DNA from: Myxococcales bacterium
GTDB taxonomy: Bacteria > Myxococcota_A > Polyangia > Haliangiales > Haliangiaceae
Reading direction: 5' to 3'
NCBI GenBank assembly: GCA_016707895.1
Contig: JADJGV010000034.1
Span: forward strand, 310,001-374,000
Length of the DNA: 64,000 nucleotides
A model generated the notes under the pieces. It saw only the letters and a list, made by a program, of their open reading frames with translations. It did not search any database and was not told where the DNA came from. Every line of letters begins with the position of its first letter. Positions within the stretch are counted from its first letter, which is position 1. The translations under genes were made by a program, and so were the position numbers. This document shows, piece by piece, positions 26,692-34,839 of this stretch.

Positions 26692-27522
26692 TCAACCAGC
26701 GAGCAGCGCCGCGCCGGGGCGCGCGGGCGCGGGTTCGGGTGCCCCGCGCCGGGCGGCGGCGATCGCGCAGGCGGCGGAGACCAGCGACAGCGCGAGGAAC
26801 GCCACGCCGAGCGCGCGCAGGCGGGTCGCGGGCGGCGTCACGATCAGCACCGCGACCGCGGCGGCCACCAGCGGGGCGGCGAACCAGGCGATCGGCGCGA
26901 TCGCGATCAGCGCGGCGAGGGCGGCGCCGGCGAGCGCGACGCCGAGCCAGCGGCCGAGGCTGGCGCCCGCGGGCCCGCGGCGGTGGCGCGCGATCACGTG
27001 GTGCACCGCGATCACCGTGGTCGCGTAGGCCAAGGACCACGCGCCCCAGATCGTGAGCGCGTCGAGCGCGCGCATGCCGCCGGCCACCGCCACCGGCGCG
27101 GCGGCGCCGGCCAGCCCGACCGCTGCGGCCAGCTCGCCGAGCACGGTGCCCTCGGCGCGGCGGGTGGCGGCGACGAGCACGGACCCCAGCGGCACGGCGA
27201 CCAGCGCCGACAGCCACAGCGCCGGCGGCGGCGCGAGCGCGAGGCCGGCGCCGCCGACGAGCAGCGCGGCGATCCCGAGCAGCGCCAGCCGCGCGCGGGC
27301 GCGGGCGCCGGCGGTCTCGCGCAGCCGCGGGCCGCGCGCGCCGAGCACCACCCGCAGCGGCTCGCTGGCCAGGAACGCCAGGCACGCGCCGATCGCGATC
27401 GCCGCGCCGGCCGCGCTGCCGCGGGTCGCGATCAGCGCCGTGAGCAGCGGCACCAGCAGCTGCACGTACGCGCCGTGCTCCCGCGGCCACAGCGAGCGCG
27501 CGGCGGGTGGGCGAGCGGCCAT
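26692..27522 (-). CDS. YwiC-like integral membrane protein
   Basis: 276 residues from ATG at 27522; an in-frame ATG at 27546 is an alternative. The N-terminal motif SLWPREHGAYVQLLVPLLTAL is the family signature. About eight hydrophobic segments follow. YwiC-like proteins are uncharacterised and are often found in loci for anaerobic or nitrogen-oxide metabolism. Here the gene is divergent from the RIC repair gene with 184 bases between, suggesting shared regulation. The C-terminal tail is Ala/Pro-rich. Confidence 0.8.
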   Translation of the reverse strand: MAARPPAARSLWPREHGAYVQLLVPLLTALIATRGSAAGAAIAIGACLAFLASEPLRVVLGARGPRLRETAGARARARLALLGIAALLVGGAGLALAPPPALWLSALVAVPLGSVLVAATRRAEGTVLGELAAAVGLAGAAAPVAVAGGMRALDALTIWGAWSLAYATTVIAVHHVIARHRRGPAGASLGRWLGVALAGAALAALIAIAPIAWFAAPLVAAAVAVLIVTPPATRLRALGVAFLALSLVSAACAIAAARRGAPEPAPARPGAALLAG

Positions 27523-27662
27523 GACCGTTGGTACAGCAAGCGACATGCCCGCGCGCTGTCGCGAACCACTCGTGCGGGTCGAGGTCCCCGCGGCCCGCTC
27601 GCTGTCATCGCGACACCTTCGTCGTCGACGGAACAACGCAATCGCTGACCAGGCGGAGTGAA

Positions 27663-27682
27663 TCCAGCAGGTTACCGCTGGA
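27663..27682 (+). promoter_or_regulatory. Inverted repeat upstream of the RIC gene
   Basis: TCCAGC (27663-27668) and GCTGGA (27677-27682) form a 6-base inverted repeat with an 8-base spacer, 25 bases before the start codon. It is a candidate operator. I did not recognise an FNR, NsrR or NnrR consensus. Confidence 0.3.
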
Positions 27683-27706
27683 GCTCGACATGCAAACGCT
27701 GCGGGG

Positions 27707-28369
27707 ATGCAGCTGCTGACCACCCCCATCGGCGAGATCGCCGCCGCCCAGCCCTCGTCCACGCGCGTCTTCATGCGGCACCGCCTCGACTTCTGTTGCG
27801 GCGGCCAGCGCACGCTGGAGGAGGCGTGCGCGAAGGCCGACCTCAACCCGGCCGAGGTCGCCGAGGAGATCGAGCGCGAGGCCGGGCGCGGCGACGACCT
27901 GCCGCGCTGGGAGCAGCGCCCGCAGGCCGAGCTGGCCGATCACATCGAGCGCCACTACCACGCCGGGCTGCGGCGCGATCTGCCGCCGCTGATCGAGGCG
28001 GCGCGCAAGGTCGAGCGGGTCCACGCCAGCAAGCCCGCCGTGCCGGCCGGCCTGGCCGACGTGCTGACCGAGTTCTTCGGCGAGATGCAGAGCCACATGG
28101 CCAAGGAGGAGCAGATCTTGTTCCCGATGCTGCGGCGGGGCGCGCGCGGCCCCGGCGTCGTGATGCCGATCCAGGTGATGGAGCACGAGCACGACGCGCA
28201 CGGCGTGCGGCTCGCGCGGATCCGCGAGCTCACCGGCGACCTGCGCATCCCGCCGCACGCGTGCGCCACCTGGACCGCGCTCTACCGCGGCCTCGCCGCG
28301 ATCGAGGCCGAGCTGATGGCGCACATCCACCTCGAGAATCACGTGCTGTTCGCCCGCGCCCGGGGCTGA
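27707..28369 (+). CDS. RIC/YtfE-type di-iron iron-sulfur cluster repair protein
   Basis: 220 residues, the normal length for YtfE/ScdA. The N-terminal ScdA domain carries the Cys pair C30-C31 in LDFCCGGQRTL. The hemerythrin-like domain has the six expected ligands: His83, His130, Glu134, His160, His206 and Glu210 (in QSHMAKEEQILF, MEHEHDAH and HIHLENHVLF). This class repairs Fe-S clusters after nitric oxide or oxidative damage. ATG at 27707 with GCGGGG upstream. It abuts the convergent TetR gene with no gap. Confidence 0.92.
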   Translation: MQLLTTPIGEIAAAQPSSTRVFMRHRLDFCCGGQRTLEEACAKADLNPAEVAEEIEREAGRGDDLPRWEQRPQAELADHIERHYHAGLRRDLPPLIEAARKVERVHASKPAVPAGLADVLTEFFGEMQSHMAKEEQILFPMLRRGARGPGVVMPIQVMEHEHDAHGVRLARIRELTGDLRIPPHACATWTALYRGLAAIEAELMAHIHLENHVLFARARG

Positions 28370-28981
28370 TCACGATCCGCGCGCGGTCGCCAGCTCGAGG
28401 CCGGTGATCAGCGCGGCGATCACCGCCAGGCCCTCGGCCCGCACCGCGGCGGGATCGTCGGCGTGGGCCATGCTCATCGCCACCTCGCTGACCGCGGCGA
28501 GCAGCATCCGCGCGGTCATGTCGAGCGGCAGCGCCCCCAGGCGCCCCTCGGCGCGCAGCGCGGCCAGGAGGCCGGTCACCAGCTCGAGGCCGATCGCGTG
28601 ATCGATCGAGCGGCCCTCGACGCGATCGAGCACGCCGGGCGCGTCGCGCAGCACCAGGCGCGCGTAGGTCGGCTCGGCCGACGCGGCGAAGAACGCCTCG
28701 ACCGCGGCGAACAGCCGGGCGCGGGCGTCGCCCTGGCACCCCGCCATCGCCGTGGCCACCTGCGCGGCCAGCTCTTGCTCCATCTCCAGGTAGACCGCGG
28801 TCAGGACCGCCGCCTTGCTGGCGAAGTGGTGGTACAGCGCGCCCTTGGTCAGCCGGGCCCGGGCGGCGATGTCGTCGAGCGAGGCCTGGGCGTAGCCGCG
28901 GGCCGCGAACTCGTGGCGGGCCGCGGCGAGGAGCGCGCGCCGCGTGTCCTCGACGTGCAGCGCGCGGCGCGTGACGGCCAT
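28370..28981 (-). CDS. TetR family transcriptional regulator
   Basis: 203 residues. The N-terminal helix-turn-helix is typical (LLAAARHEFAARGYAQASLDDIA, then ARARLTKGALYHHFASKAAVL, about 17-60). The C-terminal helical ligand-binding domain (about 65-203) is of the DUF-type seen with drug or acyl-CoA responsive regulators. It stops next to the RIC gene and is divergent from the beta-helix gene. A palindrome lies just upstream of its own start, consistent with autorepression and perhaps control of 29050-31607. Confidence 0.92.
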   Translation of the reverse strand: MAVTRRALHVEDTRRALLAAARHEFAARGYAQASLDDIAARARLTKGALYHHFASKAAVLTAVYLEMEQELAAQVATAMAGCQGDARARLFAAVEAFFAASAEPTYARLVLRDAPGVLDRVEGRSIDHAIGLELVTGLLAALRAEGRLGALPLDMTARMLLAAVSEVAMSMAHADDPAAVRAEGLAVIAALITGLELATARGS

Positions 28982-28988
28982 ACCGTGA

Positions 28989-29001
28989 GTATGTTACATA
29001 C
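28989..29001 (+). promoter_or_regulatory. Putative TetR operator
   Basis: GTATGTTACATAC is a perfect 6-1-6 palindrome centred 14 bases upstream of the TetR start and about 55 bases upstream of the divergent beta-helix gene. AT-rich for this genome and positioned as a classical TetR autoregulatory site. Confidence 0.6.
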
Positions 29002-29049
29002 CCTCGGAATGCTCAAGCCAGGTGCGGCACGCTACCGCACGGAGGATCC

Positions 29050-30414
29050 ATGATTCGAACGACGCTCACCGCGGTCAGCCTCGTCGTCGCGCTCGCCGCG
29101 TGCGGCAGCGACGCGAACGACTTCCCGACCAACTCGTGCGCCGACGTCACCGGCACGTGCGTGCAGATCGACGGCGGCGACGTCGCCGGGCTGCAGACCA
29201 CCGTCAACACGCTGTCGCCCAACACCACGATCGTGCTCGGCAAGGGCACGTTCGCGATGACCAACTCGCTGACGATCCGCGCCGCCGGCGTGCACCTGAT
29301 CGGCCAGGGCATCGAGCTGACCACGCTCGACTACGCGACCACCGCCGCGCAGGTCAACGGCGTCGACGTGCAGGGGAACGACTTCCTGGTCCAGGACCTG
29401 ACCGTCCAGGACGCGCCCAAGGACGGCATCCGGGTCGAGGCCAGCGACGGCGTCGTGTTCCGCCGCATCCGCGCCACCTGGACCACGCCGTCGGACTCGA
29501 CCAACGGCGCCTACGGCATCTACCCGGTCAAGTCGCAGCACGTGCTGGTCGAGGACAGCCGCGCCGAGCACGCCTCCGACGCCGGCCTGTACGTCGGCCA
29601 GTGCCAGCACGTCATCGTCCGCAACAACGTCGTCACCGGCAACGTCGCCGGCCTCGAGATCGAGAACACCCAGTACGCCGACGTCTACGGCAACACCGCC
29701 GACGACAACACCGCCGGCATCGTCGCGTTCGACCTGCCGGGCAACCCGATCGTCGGGCGCGACGTGCGGCTGCGCGACAACATCATCCGCAACAACAACC
29801 ACGTCAACTTCGCGCCGGGCGGCACCGTGGCCAAGATCCCCGCCGGCACCGGCACGTTCGCGATGGCGTCGCGCCGCGTCGAGATCACCGGCAACACCTA
29901 CCAGAACAACAACACCGGTGACATCGCGCTGATCAGCGGCCTGGTGATCGAGCCCGACACCACCAAGTGGGAGCTGGCGACCGCCACGCTGGCCGGGCAG
30001 TGGGACGACCTCGGCCTCTTGCCCGGCGCCGGTGCCGGGACCATCACCAACTACCGCAGCGAGAACGTCGTCGTCGCGCGCAACACCCACATGGGCTCGG
30101 GGCTGCACCCCGACCTCAACGACCCGCTGCAGTTCGGCGTGCTGCTGATCCTGATCTACGCGACCAACCCGGTCGACAGCGTGCTCTACGACAGCGTCGG
30201 CGAGCCGATGTTCAACTCCACCGACGCCGCGATGAACAGCAACGCCAACCGCATCTGCGTCGGCGGCAACACCAACGGCACGTTCGCCAGCATGAACCTG
30301 GCCGAGCAGTCGGCGTCGCGCCAGGTGCCGTTCTTCCGCCCGGCGGCGCCGTTCGCGCCGTTCGACTGCACGACGCTGAACGGCGGGCCGATCGCCGACG
30401 TCGTCCTGCCTTGA
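29050..30414 (+). CDS. Secreted parallel beta-helix lipoprotein (TIGR03805-like)
   Basis: 454 residues. The start ATG follows GGAGGATCC. The signal MIRTTLTAVSLVVALAACGSD has lipobox LAAC. A right-handed beta-helix with Asn/Asp-rich turns fills about 50-300 (FLVQDLTVQDAPKDGIRV, HVLVEDSRAEHASDAGLYV, HVIVRNNVVTGNVAGLEI), as in pectate-lyase-like folds. The match to the family that is usually encoded next to TIGR03806 proteins is supported by the next gene. Substrate or ligand unknown; located on the envelope. Confidence 0.82.
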   Translation: MIRTTLTAVSLVVALAACGSDANDFPTNSCADVTGTCVQIDGGDVAGLQTTVNTLSPNTTIVLGKGTFAMTNSLTIRAAGVHLIGQGIELTTLDYATTAAQVNGVDVQGNDFLVQDLTVQDAPKDGIRVEASDGVVFRRIRATWTTPSDSTNGAYGIYPVKSQHVLVEDSRAEHASDAGLYVGQCQHVIVRNNVVTGNVAGLEIENTQYADVYGNTADDNTAGIVAFDLPGNPIVGRDVRLRDNIIRNNNHVNFAPGGTVAKIPAGTGTFAMASRRVEITGNTYQNNNTGDIALISGLVIEPDTTKWELATATLAGQWDDLGLLPGAGAGTITNYRSENVVVARNTHMGSGLHPDLNDPLQFGVLLILIYATNPVDSVLYDSVGEPMFNSTDAAMNSNANRICVGGNTNGTFASMNLAEQSASRQVPFFRPAAPFAPFDCTTLNGGPIADVVLP

Positions 30415-30428
30415 GCCCCGAGGCCGCC

Positions 30429-31607
30429 ATGCGCCCCTCCCTTCGCACGCTCGGCGCGACGCTGGCCGCGGTGGCCGTCGCGGCGGTCGCCGGCTGCGGC
30501 GCCGACGACGCCGGCGGCGGCGTCGACCTCAGCCAGCCGGTCCACGTCGACGTCACCGCGCCGCCGCCGACCAGGCTGTCGGCCTACAACCTGTTCGCCT
30601 GGGATCCGGCGACCGGCTACACGTTCAACCCGACCGACGATCGGGTCGTCCCGTACGACCTCAACGCGCCGCTGTTCTCGGACTACGCGCTCAAGCAGCG
30701 CGCGGTGTACCTGCCGCAGGGCGCGGCGGCGACCTACCAGCCCGAGCTGGTGTTCGACTTCCCGGTCGGCACCGTGCTGCTCAAGAACTTCGCGATGGCG
30801 CCCGATCTGCGCGCGCCGACCGTCGGGGTGCGGCTGATCGAGACCCGGCTCCTGGTCCGCTACCCCGACGGCTGGCAGCCGCTGCCGTACGTCTGGAACG
30901 AGGATCAGACCGACGCCGAGCTGGCGCCGGCCGGCGCCTTCGAGGTGATCGCGTTCACCGACGACGCCGGCCAGGCCCGGACCGCGAACTACCTGGTGCC
31001 GCAGAAGAACCAGTGCGAGACCTGCCACGCGCGCAAGCCGACGCCGACCGCGGCGCCGGCGATCGTGCCGATCGGCATGAAGGCGCGGCACCTCAACCGC
31101 GGCTACGACTTCGGCGGGGCGGTCGGCATCGCCAACCAGCTCGAGCGGCTGGCCGCGCTGGGCATGCTCACCGGCGCGCCGGCGACCGCGACCATCCCCG
31201 CGGCCTACGACCTGCGGCCGCTCGACACCGGCGGCGTCGCCGCGATCCCGCCGGCGGACCTCGACGCCGCGGCGCGCTCGTACCTCGACATCAACTGCGC
31301 GCACTGCCACGACCCCAACGCGGTCCAGGGCATCACGTCGCAGCTGTTCCTCGGCCACGACAACACCGACCTGTTCCGGCTGGGCTACTGCAAGCGGCCG
31401 GGCAGCGCCGGCGCCGGCACCGGCGGCTTCGAGTTCGACATCGTGCCGGGCAGCCCCGACACCTCGATCCTGTACTTCCGCCTGGCGACCGAGACCGTCG
31501 GCGCGATGATGCCGCTCCTGGGCCGCTCGGTGACCCACACCAAGGGCGCCGCGCTGATCCACGCGTGGATCGCCGCGATGCCGCCGGTCGACTGCACGAC
31601 GATGTGA
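30429..31607 (+). CDS. Di-heme lipoprotein of the HNE_0200/TIGR03806-like family
   Basis: 392 residues, 14 bases after the beta-helix gene. Lipoprotein signal MRPSLRTLGATLAAVAVAAVAGCGA. Two CXXCH heme-binding sites are present: CETCH at 196-200 and CAHCH at 290-294. A family-like N-terminal part includes LSAYNLFAWDP, VVPYDLNAPLFSDYALKQR and FPVGTVLLKNFA. Together with the beta-helix neighbour this matches the known co-occurring pair, so a redox-linked function of the pair outside the cytoplasm is likely, but the reaction is unknown. Confidence 0.83.
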   Translation: MRPSLRTLGATLAAVAVAAVAGCGADDAGGGVDLSQPVHVDVTAPPPTRLSAYNLFAWDPATGYTFNPTDDRVVPYDLNAPLFSDYALKQRAVYLPQGAAATYQPELVFDFPVGTVLLKNFAMAPDLRAPTVGVRLIETRLLVRYPDGWQPLPYVWNEDQTDAELAPAGAFEVIAFTDDAGQARTANYLVPQKNQCETCHARKPTPTAAPAIVPIGMKARHLNRGYDFGGAVGIANQLERLAALGMLTGAPATATIPAAYDLRPLDTGGVAAIPPADLDAAARSYLDINCAHCHDPNAVQGITSQLFLGHDNTDLFRLGYCKRPGSAGAGTGGFEFDIVPGSPDTSILYFRLATETVGAMMPLLGRSVTHTKGAALIHAWIAAMPPVDCTTM

Positions 31608-31613
31608 GCGCGG

Positions 31614-33575
31614 CTACGGGCGCGTGACCCGCGGCAGCTCGACGAAGCTGGCCTGGCCCGGCGCGTGGTGGACGCGCTGCGTGGCCTTCTTGTAGTCGCC
31701 GGGCTTGGCCAGGAAGATGTTGGGGACGAAGGTCTGCGGGTTGCGGTCGTAGAGCGGGAACCAGCTCGACTGCACCTGCACCATGACGCGGTGGCCGGGC
31801 AGGAACACGTGGTTGGCGGTGGGCAGCGCGAAGCGGTAGCGCAGCGCCTTGCCGGGATCGAGCGGCTTGGGCTTGTCGTAGCCGTCGCGGTAGCGGCCGC
31901 GGAAGATGTCGGCGGCGATCATCAGCTGGTAGCCGCCCAGCTCGGGCTGCGCGGCGACCTCGTCGGGGTAGACGTCGATCAGCTTGACCACCCAGTCGGC
32001 GTCGGTGCCGGTGGTCGACGCGATCAGGTTGGCGATCGGCTGGCCGCTGATCTGGACCGGCGCGGTCAGCACGTCGGAGGTGAACACGACGACGTCGGTG
32101 CGGCCCGAGGCCTCACGCTGATCGTCGACCAGCCAGCGCGACCAGCTGCTGCCGTCGATCGGCCGCGCCCGAAACGGCGTCGGCTTGGCCGGATCGGAGA
32201 TCCACTCGGTCGTGCGCGCGTCGCTGGGCCGGGGCCCGGCGTCGCGCAGGCCGCCGCCGGCGGCGAGGTACAGCGGGGTCGGCGTGATCGTGCAGCCGGT
32301 GGCGCAGCCGGCGGGCCACGCGGTCAGCCGGCGCCACGCGTTGGTGCCGGTCTCGAACGCGGTGACCGGCGCGACGTTGGCCGGCGGCGCGCCGTCCTTG
32401 AGGTGCTGCGCGAGGAACGGCGCCAGCACGTCGCGCCGGAACGTCAGCGCGGTGTCGCTGTCGAAGCGGATCGGCCCGAGCGCGCTGCCGTCCTTGATCG
32501 CCTGGCCGTGGTGCCACGGGCCCAGCACCAGGAACACCTTGTCGTTGCCGGTGTCCTTGGGCTCGAGCGCCCGGTACACCGCCGGCGCGCCGTAGATGTC
32601 CTCCTGGTCCCACAGGCTGTGCACCAGCATCACCGGCACGGTCAGCGGGCGCGCGGCCAGGAGCTTGTCGACCGCCTGATCGCGCCAGTACGCGTCGTAG
32701 CTCGGGTGCGCGACCAGCTTCTGCCAGAAGCCCAGCTGATCGAGGCCGCGCTGCCGGCCCAGCTCGCCGGCCGAGCCGGCGCGCAGGAACAGCTCGTAGT
32801 CGTCGGTGACGCCGGTCCACCACGCGTGCTCGTTCTTGCGGCTGGCCTCCTGCTCGTAGATGTACGAGGCGCCGAGCTGGCGGAACGCGCCGTGGTGGAA
32901 CCAGTCGTCGCCGATCCAGCCGTCGACCATCGGGTTCATCGGCACCGCGACCTTGAGCGCGGGGTGCGGATCGACCAGCGCCATCAGCGGGGTGAAGCCG
33001 TCGTACGAGATGCCGAGGATGCCGACCCGGCCGTTGCTCTCGGGGACGTGCTTCACCAGCCAGTCGATCGTGTCGTAGGTGTCGGTCGCGTGATCGACCG
33101 TGGTCGGGTTCTGCGGGCCGCGCAGCGGGCGGTTGATCACGTAGTCGCCCTCGGAGCCGTACTTGCCCCGGACGTCCTGGACCACGCGGATGTAGCCGCC
33201 GTCGACGATGACGTCGGTGACGTTGTCGTAGCCCTGCAGCGTCGGGCCCAGGTGCGGGCTGGCGCGGCGGGTGGTCATGCCGTCGGCGTCGTAGGGCGTG
33301 CGGGTGAGCAGCATCGCCGCGCCCTTGGCGCCGCGCGGCACCAGGATCACCGTGTGCAGCTTCACGCCGTCGCGCATCGGGATCATCTCGTCCCGGCGCT
33401 CGAAGTCGAAGCTGGCGGTGCGCGGCGTGAACGTCGCCGGGATCTCCGATGGCAGCGCCGGCGGGGGCGGCGCGGGCTTGGCCGCGGGCGTGGCGATCCG
33501 GACCGCGGCGGCGCCGAGCAGCGCGGTCGTCAGCGCGAGGGCGAGCCGCGCGCGGCGGCGAGGGGAGGTGCGCAT
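31614..33575 (-). CDS. CocE/NonD family hydrolase (X-Pro dipeptidyl-peptidase S15-like)
   Basis: 653 residues from ATG at 33575 (an in-frame ATG at 33587 is possible). The N-terminal RRRARLALALTTALLGAAA is a signal or anchor. The alpha/beta hydrolase nucleophile is Ser190 in LGISYDGF; the oxyanion side is LLTRTPYDADG, and later acid and His are in HSLWDQED and GPWHHGQ. The C-terminal jelly-roll domain (DVVVFTSDVLTAPVQISG, GHRVMVQVQSSWFPLYDRNPQ) is standard for alpha-amino-acid ester hydrolases and cephalosporin acylases. It probably hydrolyses esters or amides in the periplasm. Confidence 0.88.
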   Translation of the reverse strand: MRTSPRRRARLALALTTALLGAAAVRIATPAAKPAPPPPALPSEIPATFTPRTASFDFERRDEMIPMRDGVKLHTVILVPRGAKGAAMLLTRTPYDADGMTTRRASPHLGPTLQGYDNVTDVIVDGGYIRVVQDVRGKYGSEGDYVINRPLRGPQNPTTVDHATDTYDTIDWLVKHVPESNGRVGILGISYDGFTPLMALVDPHPALKVAVPMNPMVDGWIGDDWFHHGAFRQLGASYIYEQEASRKNEHAWWTGVTDDYELFLRAGSAGELGRQRGLDQLGFWQKLVAHPSYDAYWRDQAVDKLLAARPLTVPVMLVHSLWDQEDIYGAPAVYRALEPKDTGNDKVFLVLGPWHHGQAIKDGSALGPIRFDSDTALTFRRDVLAPFLAQHLKDGAPPANVAPVTAFETGTNAWRRLTAWPAGCATGCTITPTPLYLAAGGGLRDAGPRPSDARTTEWISDPAKPTPFRARPIDGSSWSRWLVDDQREASGRTDVVVFTSDVLTAPVQISGQPIANLIASTTGTDADWVVKLIDVYPDEVAAQPELGGYQLMIAADIFRGRYRDGYDKPKPLDPGKALRYRFALPTANHVFLPGHRVMVQVQSSWFPLYDRNPQTFVPNIFLAKPGDYKKATQRVHHAPGQASFVELPRVTRP

Positions 33576-33644
33576 GGCCGCGAGCATAGGCCCGCGCGCG
33601 ACGGGCAGGGGGGCGGCTGGCCGAGCCGGCGCGCGCGCCGGGCC

Positions 33645-34481
33645 TCAGAAGCGCTGCCAGCTCGTCGGGGCGCGTTCCTCGGTGGCGCCGGCCTGGCGGT
33701 AGCGCGGCGTCGACCAGGAGGTGTGCTGCGCGGCGTCGGTCGAGCCGTAGCCCGACTCGTTCCACAGGTAGAAGCTGGTGAACGTGGCGGCGCCGTCGTA
33801 GAGCACGGCGGTGTACGCCGGCCCGTCGCCGACCAGCGGGCGCACGGTGAACGTCCACTCCCACATCGTCCGGGCGTGGGGGACGCGCACGACCGGGCGA
33901 TCGGGGATCAGCTGGTAGTCGCCGGGCGGCAGCGTGACCTGGGCGCCCCGCTCGACCCGGTACTCGTAGGCGACGCCGGTCTGCCACGGGTAGGGGCCGA
34001 CGTGCTGGCCGACCGGCGGGTTCTGGATCCGCGCCAGGTCGGCGACGTCGTCCATCTCGTCGTAGTCGGCGGTGCCGCCGCCGCGATCGACCAGCCCGCC
34101 CCAGTTGACCTGGCGGGTGCGCGCGCCGTCGGGCCCGTCGACGTCCTGGACCCCGCCGTGGGCCCAGCTGCCGTTGGCGAAGTCGACCTGCAGCGCGAAG
34201 AAGTTGAGCCCGCGCGGCGCGACCCGATCCACCACGACGCGCGCGCTGGCGGCGATCAGGTCGCGCGGCGCCTCGAAGGCGACGTGGGTCTCGGGCGCGT
34301 CCTCGCCGCCGCCGATGCCGAACCGCGGCGGCGCGTCGGGCGCGGGCGCGTCGCCCGGCGGCGTCGAGGCGGTGGGCCCCGTGGCCGCGCCGGGTGGCGG
34401 CGGCGTCGGGCCCGGCAACGGCATCGTCGGCTCGCAGCCGACGGCCAGCACGAGCAGGAGCACCGACGCGCGGTGAGGCAT
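33645..34481 (-). CDS. Putative lipoprotein
   Basis: 278 residues. The signal MPHRASVLLLVLAVGCEPT ends in lipobox AVGC. A Pro/Ala/Gly linker (about 20-58) precedes a beta-rich domain with many aromatic residues (GLNFFALQVDFANGSWAHGG, YPWQTGVAYEYRVERG, MWEWTFTVRP, SFYLWNESGYG), resembling a carbohydrate- or surface-binding sandwich. No catalytic motif. Same strand as the CocE-type gene and 69 bases upstream of it. Confidence 0.7.
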   Translation of the reverse strand: MPHRASVLLLVLAVGCEPTMPLPGPTPPPPGAATGPTASTPPGDAPAPDAPPRFGIGGGEDAPETHVAFEAPRDLIAASARVVVDRVAPRGLNFFALQVDFANGSWAHGGVQDVDGPDGARTRQVNWGGLVDRGGGTADYDEMDDVADLARIQNPPVGQHVGPYPWQTGVAYEYRVERGAQVTLPPGDYQLIPDRPVVRVPHARTMWEWTFTVRPLVGDGPAYTAVLYDGAATFTSFYLWNESGYGSTDAAQHTSWSTPRYRQAGATEERAPTSWQRF

Positions 34482-34566
34482 CTCAGCACGATCGCACGGA
34501 TGCGGCGTCGCGTGCGGCTGGCGGCCGGGCGCTTGCGGCGCGCGCGGCGATCGTTACGTTCGAGGC

Positions 34567-34758
34567 ATGGCGCGCGCGATCGTGGCGGTGGTCCTGCTGC
34601 TCGGCTGTGGCGGCGCCGACGGCCCGCCGATCGACGCGGCGATGGACGCGCCCTGGGACGCCGCCGCGGCGTCGTGCGGGCCCACCGGCGGCTGCGCGGC
34701 GGGGCCGGCCTGCGGGGCGAGCTGCTGCGCCACCGGCGAGCGCTGCGATCCGCTGTGA
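34567..34758 (+). CDS. Small Cys-rich lipoprotein
   Basis: 63 residues. MARAIVAVVLLLGCGGADG is a lipoprotein signal; the remaining 45 residues hold an Asp/Ala linker and then six Cys (CGPTGGCAAGPACGASCCA, ending GERCDPL). It may be a minimal surface knottin or a truncated relative of the larger Cys-rich lipoproteins in this window. Whether it is a stable protein is uncertain. Confidence 0.5.
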   Translation: MARAIVAVVLLLGCGGADGPPIDAAMDAPWDAAAASCGPTGGCAAGPACGASCCATGERCDPL

Positions 34759-34839
34759 GCCGACACGGTGATACGGGGCGTCCGGCCTGCGCCTTGCTTG
34801 CGCTGAGCGTGGGGCTCGGTTTGCCCCCGGGAGGTCGTC

